25,281 nucleotides of DNA from assembly GCA_934597175.1 (NCBI GenBank), contig CAKTQR010000035.1:1-25281 (forward strand), read 5' to 3'. The notes beneath the pieces were generated by a model. It ran no database searches. It was not told where the DNA came from and was given only the letters and a program-made list of their open reading frames with translations. Position numbers and translations under genes: made by a program. Source of the stretch: an uncultured Oscillospiraceae bacterium. GTDB lineage: Bacteria; Bacillota; Clostridia; Oscillospirales; Oscillospiraceae. Each line of letters starts with the position of its first letter. Position 1 is the first letter of the stretch. Below are positions 22,012-25,281 of the stretch, in pieces.

Positions 22012-22039
22012 TTGACTTCGGTCAATGTTGAGTAATAAT
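22012..22039 (+). promoter_or_regulatory. probable second rpmH promoter
   Basis: TTGACT (22012-22017), 16 bp, AATAAT (22034-22039), downstream of the terminator and 22 bp before rpmH. The -35 box is part of two overlapping inverted repeats. Confidence 0.45.
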
Positions 22040-22061
22040 CCTGAAAGGAGTGCAACACATT

Positions 22062-22196
22062 ATGCTGCGTACCTACCAGCCCAAGAAGCGTCAGCGCAAA
22101 AAAGAGCACGGCTTCCGCAAGAGAATGTCCACCGCAAACGGCCGCAAGGTCCTCGCTCGCCGCAGAGCAAAGGGCAGAGCAAAGCTCAGCGCCTAA
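22062..22196 (+). CDS. rpmH: 50S ribosomal protein L34
   Basis: A 44-aa, very basic protein that is unmistakably L34: MLRTYQPKKRQRKKEHGF, RKRMSTANGRKVLARRRAKGR and the C-terminal KLSA. It binds 23S rRNA in the large subunit. AAAGGAG about 12 bases upstream supports ATG 22062. It begins the conserved rpmH-rnpA-yidD-yidC-jag block, which in most Firmicutes lies next to dnaA and oriC; here thiT is upstream instead. Confidence 0.98.
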   Translation: MLRTYQPKKRQRKKEHGFRKRMSTANGRKVLARRRAKGRAKLSA

Positions 22197-22237
22197 GTTG
22201 GCCTGCATGAGCAGAACGGAAATTTAAATATTTTTTA

Positions 22238-22259
22238 GGGCGGGTACTATCCGCCCTTA
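22238..22259 (+). promoter_or_regulatory. hairpin between rpmH and rnpA
   Basis: A GC-rich stem (AGGGCGG 22238-22244 with CCGCCCT 22252-22258) without a T tract. It may be an mRNA processing or stability element that sets the L34 to RnpA ratio; it is not a complete terminator. Confidence 0.4.
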
Positions 22260-22306
22260 AGGTGTTTGTGCATTAATTGTTTTTGTCGTGTTTGGGGTGA
22301 ATTTCG

Positions 22307-22654
22307 TTGGATGTCAGAGTAACACTGAAGAAAAACTATGAATTCCGGCGGCTGTACCACAAGGGCAAGACCGCCGTTACCCCGTATCTCGTCGTTTACA
22401 GCATGAAAACGGGGCGTGGCGCTGACCGTGTGGGCTACACCGTGTCGACAAAGCTCGGCAAGGCAGTCGTCCGCAACCGTGCCCGCCGCAGATTGAGAGA
22501 GGTTTACCGGTTGAACTCGGATAAGCTCATCAGCGGCGTTGACATGGTCATCGTTGCCCGCTCGGCATGTGTGACGGCAGATTTTGCAAAGATCGAGAAG
22601 GCATTTGTGCACGCCTGCGGTGAGCTCGGGCTCATTAAGGGAGAGGAAAAATGA
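22307..22654 (+). CDS. rnpA: ribonuclease P protein component
   Basis: A 115-aa protein, the protein cofactor of RNase P that helps the catalytic RNA process tRNA 5' ends. The family signature is present: the N-terminal LKKNYEFRRLYHKGK, RVGYTVSTKLGKAVVRNRARRRLRE (the RNR motif) and the C-terminal VDMVIVAR. The start is TTG 22307 with GGGGTG at 22294-22299. A weak start codon is plausible here because little RnpA is needed relative to L34. It overlaps yidD by four bases. Confidence 0.95.
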   Translation: MDVRVTLKKNYEFRRLYHKGKTAVTPYLVVYSMKTGRGADRVGYTVSTKLGKAVVRNRARRRLREVYRLNSDKLISGVDMVIVARSACVTADFAKIEKAFVHACGELGLIKGEEK

Positions 22655-22869
22655 AAAAGCTGCTCATTAAATTGGTGAGGCTTTATCAGAAGTATATCTC
22701 GCCCCTGCGACCTGCCTGCTGCCGCTATATTCCGACCTGCTCGCAGTACGCCATTGAAGCCTTGGAGAAATACGGGGCTTTGAAGGGCGGCTGGCTCGCT
22801 CTGAAACGCTTTTCGAGGTGCCATCCCTTTCACCTCGGGGAGCATGATTTCTATGATCCCGTCCCGTAA
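22651..22869 (+). CDS. yidD: membrane protein insertion efficiency factor YidD
   Basis: A 72-aa YidD (DUF37) protein with an amphipathic N-terminal helix, the family's LYQKYISPLRPACCRYIPTCSQYAIEAL stretch (three Cys) and FSRCHPFHLGEHDFYDPVP. It is peripheral at the inner membrane and aids YidC-dependent insertion. ATGA overlap with rnpA; yidC follows 27 bp later. Confidence 0.95.
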   Translation: MKKLLIKLVRLYQKYISPLRPACCRYIPTCSQYAIEALEKYGALKGGWLALKRFSRCHPFHLGEHDFYDPVP

Positions 22870-22896
22870 GCGGGGTCAGATTACAAGGAGAAACTT

Positions 22897-24150
22897 ATGT
22901 CATTATGGGATTATATAGTTTGGCCGTTTGCCAGACTTATGGAGTTCCTGTACAACTGGACTCAAAACTACGGCATTGCCGTCATTCTCTTTGCTCTCGT
23001 AGTTAACCTCATTCTGCTGCCGTTCATGGCAAAGAGCAAGAAGAGCATGATGCGCACCACCCGTTTCCAGCCCAAGATGAAGGCGCTGGAGAAAAAGTAT
23101 GCTGATAACAAGGAAAAGTATCAGCAGGAGGTCGCCAAGCTCTACCGTGAGGAGGGCATCAACCCCATGTCCGGCTGCCTGTGGAGTCTGCTGCCTTTCC
23201 CGATCATCATCGCACTGTACAGCGTAATTCGCCAGCCTCTGGAGAAGATGATGGGCATAAGCTCGGAGGGTGTTCAGAAGATCACCGAGTGGGCGGCTCA
23301 GAACGCAGGCTTTGTCTCGACCAACAAGACCTATGACGAGATCGGCGTTACCAATGCCATTCACCAGAACTGGGATGCCGCCGTGAACGCACTGGGCGAT
23401 TGGGCAGACAAGCTCATGAATCTTGACTACAGCTTCCTCGGCATGAATCTCGGCCAAGTCCCCAACTGGAAGGTCTGGACTCTTGATTTTTCCGACACCT
23501 CAACGGCGCTGCCCGCACTGGGACTGTTCCTTATCCCGCTCATCGCAGCGTTCCTGTCCTGGCTGTCCATGAAGATAAGCCAGGCGACTAACCCGACCAC
23601 CGGCGGTGCGCAGGCCGAGGCATCGATGAAGACCATGAATGTTTTCATGCCCATCATGTCGATCTGGATCTGCTTTGTCATGCCTGCCGCTCTCGGCGTA
23701 TACTGGATCGCAAACAGCATTTTCGGCATAATCAGAGATGTCGTCCTGACCAAGATCTACAAGAGAAAGCTCGATATCGAGGATGCCGAGCGTATCGCAA
23801 AGGAAAAGGCAAAGGAAGAGGAGATCCGCCGCCGTCACGAGGAGACCGAGCGTCTGCGTGCCGAGGGTGTGACCACCCGCAACAACAACACCAGCAAAAA
23901 GAAGATGCAGGCTCAGTCCAAGCAGCAGTCCGACGAGCGCCGTGCCGCCAACGAAAAGGCCGAGCGTGACGCAAGGCGTGAGCGCCTCGGCATAAAGAGC
24001 AATGAGGCGGAAAATCCCTCGCAGGTCGGCAACCGCCGCTACGCAAGAGGCAGGGCATATGACCCGGATCGCTTCGCAAATGTGGCTGCTCCCGCCGACA
24101 CAGAGGCGGAGACCGTCGAAGAGCCCGTATCCGAAGATCAGCCTGAATAA
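22897..24150 (+). CDS. yidC: membrane protein insertase YidC
   Basis: A 417-aa Oxa1/YidC insertase. Helices are at about 22-42, 100-120, 205-230 and two near 245-285, which is five in all. The cytoplasmic hairpin after the first (MAKSKKSMMRTTRFQPKMKALEKKY) and EEGINPMSGCLWSLLPFPI are typical. It has no N-terminal lipobox or large periplasmic domain. An insert of about 60 residues (about 120-180) lies between helices 2 and 3. The C-terminal 130 residues are highly charged (KEEEIRRRHEETERLRAEG and more), a tail able to bind ribosomes. AAGGAG precedes ATG 22897. Confidence 0.95.
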   Translation: MSLWDYIVWPFARLMEFLYNWTQNYGIAVILFALVVNLILLPFMAKSKKSMMRTTRFQPKMKALEKKYADNKEKYQQEVAKLYREEGINPMSGCLWSLLPFPIIIALYSVIRQPLEKMMGISSEGVQKITEWAAQNAGFVSTNKTYDEIGVTNAIHQNWDAAVNALGDWADKLMNLDYSFLGMNLGQVPNWKVWTLDFSDTSTALPALGLFLIPLIAAFLSWLSMKISQATNPTTGGAQAEASMKTMNVFMPIMSIWICFVMPAALGVYWIANSIFGIIRDVVLTKIYKRKLDIEDAERIAKEKAKEEEIRRRHEETERLRAEGVTTRNNNTSKKKMQAQSKQQSDERRAANEKAERDARRERLGIKSNEAENPSQVGNRRYARGRAYDPDRFANVAAPADTEAETVEEPVSEDQPE

Positions 24151-24167
24151 TTACAGGAGTACCTAGT

Positions 24168-24884
24168 ATGATTAAATATTTGGAAAAAACCGGCCGCACC
24201 GAGGACGAGGCTATCGCCGCCGCCCTTGCCGAGCTTGGTATGGATCGCGACGATGTCTCCGTGACCGTCGTCGAGCGTGCCAAATCCGGCTTTTTGGGCA
24301 TCGGCGCATCTCCCGCCGTCGTGCGTGTCGAGTACGAAGCACCCGACGAGCCCGCCGTCGAGGAGGCAAAGCCCGCAGCGGAAGCTCCCGCCCAGGATTA
24401 TCCCGAGATAAGAGCCTTCCTGACCGGTCTTCTTGAGCGCATGGGCACTAAGGCGGATATCGAGATAACCGCCCGTGACAGCAAGGGCGTCGTCGTGAAT
24501 CTTTCCGGCCCGAACATGGGCGCTGTGATAGGCCGCAGAGGCGAGACCCTCGACGCTATCCAGCATCTTACCAACTATGTGGTGAATCGAGGCAGCGACA
24601 AGCACATGCACATCTCCGTCGATGCCGAGAGCTACCGTGCAAAGCGTGAGGAGTCCCTCGTCCGCCTTGCCGAGAAAATGGCGGCAAAGGTCATCAAGTA
24701 CAAGCGCAGCATGGCTTTAGAGCCTATGAATTCCTACGAGCGTCACATCATTCACACCGCATTGCAGGATTACGAGGGCGTGACCACGAGCTCCACCGGT
24801 ACAGAGCCCAATCGCCGTGTCGTCGTATCCTACGACAGACCCCAGCAGACCAGCAACAAACCACAAAGCCGTGAATGGGCATAA
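24168..24884 (+). CDS. khpB: RNA-binding protein KhpB/Jag
   Basis: A 238-aa protein with three domains in order: Jag_N (1-50, TGRTEDEAIAAALAELG...AKSGFLGIG), a KH domain with GRRG (about 100-150, GAVIGRRGETLDAIQHLTNYVVNR) and an R3H domain (about 165-228, MNSYERHIIHTALQDYEGVTTSSTG). An Ala/Glu/Pro-rich linker (58-78) joins the first two. KhpB/Jag binds RNA, often with KhpA, and influences cell elongation and division. AGGAG precedes ATG 24168. Its place directly after yidC is the standard one. Confidence 0.93.
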   Translation: MIKYLEKTGRTEDEAIAAALAELGMDRDDVSVTVVERAKSGFLGIGASPAVVRVEYEAPDEPAVEEAKPAAEAPAQDYPEIRAFLTGLLERMGTKADIEITARDSKGVVVNLSGPNMGAVIGRRGETLDAIQHLTNYVVNRGSDKHMHISVDAESYRAKREESLVRLAEKMAAKVIKYKRSMALEPMNSYERHIIHTALQDYEGVTTSSTGTEPNRRVVVSYDRPQQTSNKPQSREWA

Positions 24885-24909
24885 GCCCCTGATTTTGGAG
24901 GAAAAGAAT

Positions 24910-25137
24910 ATGACACTTGAAAAGGTCCAGAACATTTTGGCAGACCAGTTCGAAGTGGCTGCCGACAGCATTTCCGCAGATACAAACATAGTTGATGACC
25001 TCGGCGCAGACTCCCTTGATGTTGTAGAGCTCATCATGTCCGTTGAGGACGAGTTCGGCCTGTCGATCCCCGATGAGGATGCGACCGAGCTTGTCACCGT
25101 CGGCAAGATAGTCGAATACATCGAATCAAAGCTTTAA
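24910..25137 (+). CDS. acpP: acyl carrier protein
   Basis: A 75-aa acidic four-helix carrier protein with the phosphopantetheine site DDLGADSLDVVEL (Ser35) and helix III SIPDEDATELVTVGKIVEYI. It carries acyl chains in fatty acid synthesis. ATG 24910 has TGGAGG ten bases upstream; the frame is open into the jag gene but unsupported. Its position directly after jag, where mnmE (trmE) is more usual, is unusual. It may be the housekeeping ACP or an additional copy; sequence alone cannot decide. Confidence 0.93.
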   Translation: MTLEKVQNILADQFEVAADSISADTNIVDDLGADSLDVVELIMSVEDEFGLSIPDEDATELVTVGKIVEYIESKL

Positions 25138-25145
25138 TGTTTTCG

Positions 25146-25182
25146 GCGTGTAAAAAAGTCCTGTGACTTTTTTACACGCTTT
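25146..25182 (+). terminator. terminator after acpP
   Basis: A perfect 15-bp stem (GCGTGTAAAAAAGTC 25146-25160 with 25165-25179, loop CTGT) followed by TTTAAAAA. Confidence 0.82.
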
Positions 25183-25196
25183 AAAAACACGCCACA

Positions 25197-25225
25197 TTTT
25201 TTGTGAAGCTTTGCTTCACAAAAAA
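25197..25225. repeat. perfect inverted repeat, possible bidirectional terminator
   Basis: A 13-bp perfect dyad (TTTTTTGTGAAGC 25197-25209 with 25213-25225, loop TTT). The stem lacks a separate T tract on the plus strand. Another hairpin follows at 25241. Confidence 0.5.
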
Positions 25226-25240
25226 TCTCGCTATGCTCGT

Positions 25241-25269
25241 CAAAAAGCCTGATAACTCAGGCGTTTTTG
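25241..25269. terminator. hairpin terminator at right edge
   Basis: GCCTGA (25247-25252) pairs with TCAGGC (25257-25262), flanked by A5 and T5. It could end a minus-strand gene beyond the window. TATAAT at 25275-25280 may belong to a promoter that is cut off. Confidence 0.5.
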
Positions 25270-25281
25270 ATGGCTATAATC

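Noticed and set aside
22261..22280. DnaA box near TTAATGCACA (minus strand) before rnpA
   Set aside because: One inserted base relative to TTATNCACA and only a single site; not an origin.

Overview
The window looks like chromosome of a Gram-positive Clostridia-type bacterium, most likely an Oscillospirales (Ruminococcaceae/Oscillospiraceae) gut anaerobe. The basis is a moderate-to-high GC coding bias, strong AGGAGG ribosome binding sites, sigma-A-like TTGACA/TATAAT promoters, many short intrinsic terminators, a class B sortase with an SPxTG substrate, an LCP protein, a Gram-positive YidC with Jag/KhpB, and a DUF5058-family membrane protein. I saw no transposase, integrase, CRISPR array, tRNA or rRNA. 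Most ORFs of any length that overlap the genes below are shadows.

Layout, left to right. (1) 213-2936: a PlsC-like acyltransferase with a zinc ribbon, a MutT-type Nudix hydrolase, a small membrane protein and a SAM methyltransferase. (2) 2996-5894: a tightly packed trio of DUF5058 membrane protein, second multi-pass membrane protein and M20 metallopeptidase. (3) 5944-8927, minus strand: a TrpXYZ-like ABC importer (lipoprotein, permease, ATPase) preceded by a 26-codon leader peptide with seven consecutive Phe/Tyr codons, an antiterminator pairing and a terminator. (4) 9052-10272: a fold-type III PLP decarboxylase. (5) 10440-17720: an ABC exporter, a CpsB/PHP phosphatase, an Ig-like surface protein, two successive fused Wzz/BY-kinases with Tyr/Gly-rich tails and an LCP ligase. 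This is the control and attachment part of a polysaccharide system without local glycosyltransferases. (6) 17804-18862: a 78-aa secreted SPQTG protein and a class B sortase. (7) galE on the minus strand. (8) 20009-21925: queH, queT and a TPP-riboswitch-controlled thiT. (9) 22062-25137: rpmH, rnpA, yidD, yidC, jag, acpP, the usual chromosome-origin-proximal block but without dnaA beside it.

The most striking item is the attenuator at 8698-8927. Its promoter, ribosome binding site, Phe/Tyr codon run, antiterminator and terminator are all visible and spaced as trp-operon-type attenuation requires. The Phe/Tyr codons suggest that the ABC importer carries, or answers to, tyrosine/phenylalanine. 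Other items worth attention are the SPQTG micro-protein/sortase pair, a queH promoter placed so that the mRNA should be leaderless, and an operator-like dyad with a terminator hairpin in front of rpmH.
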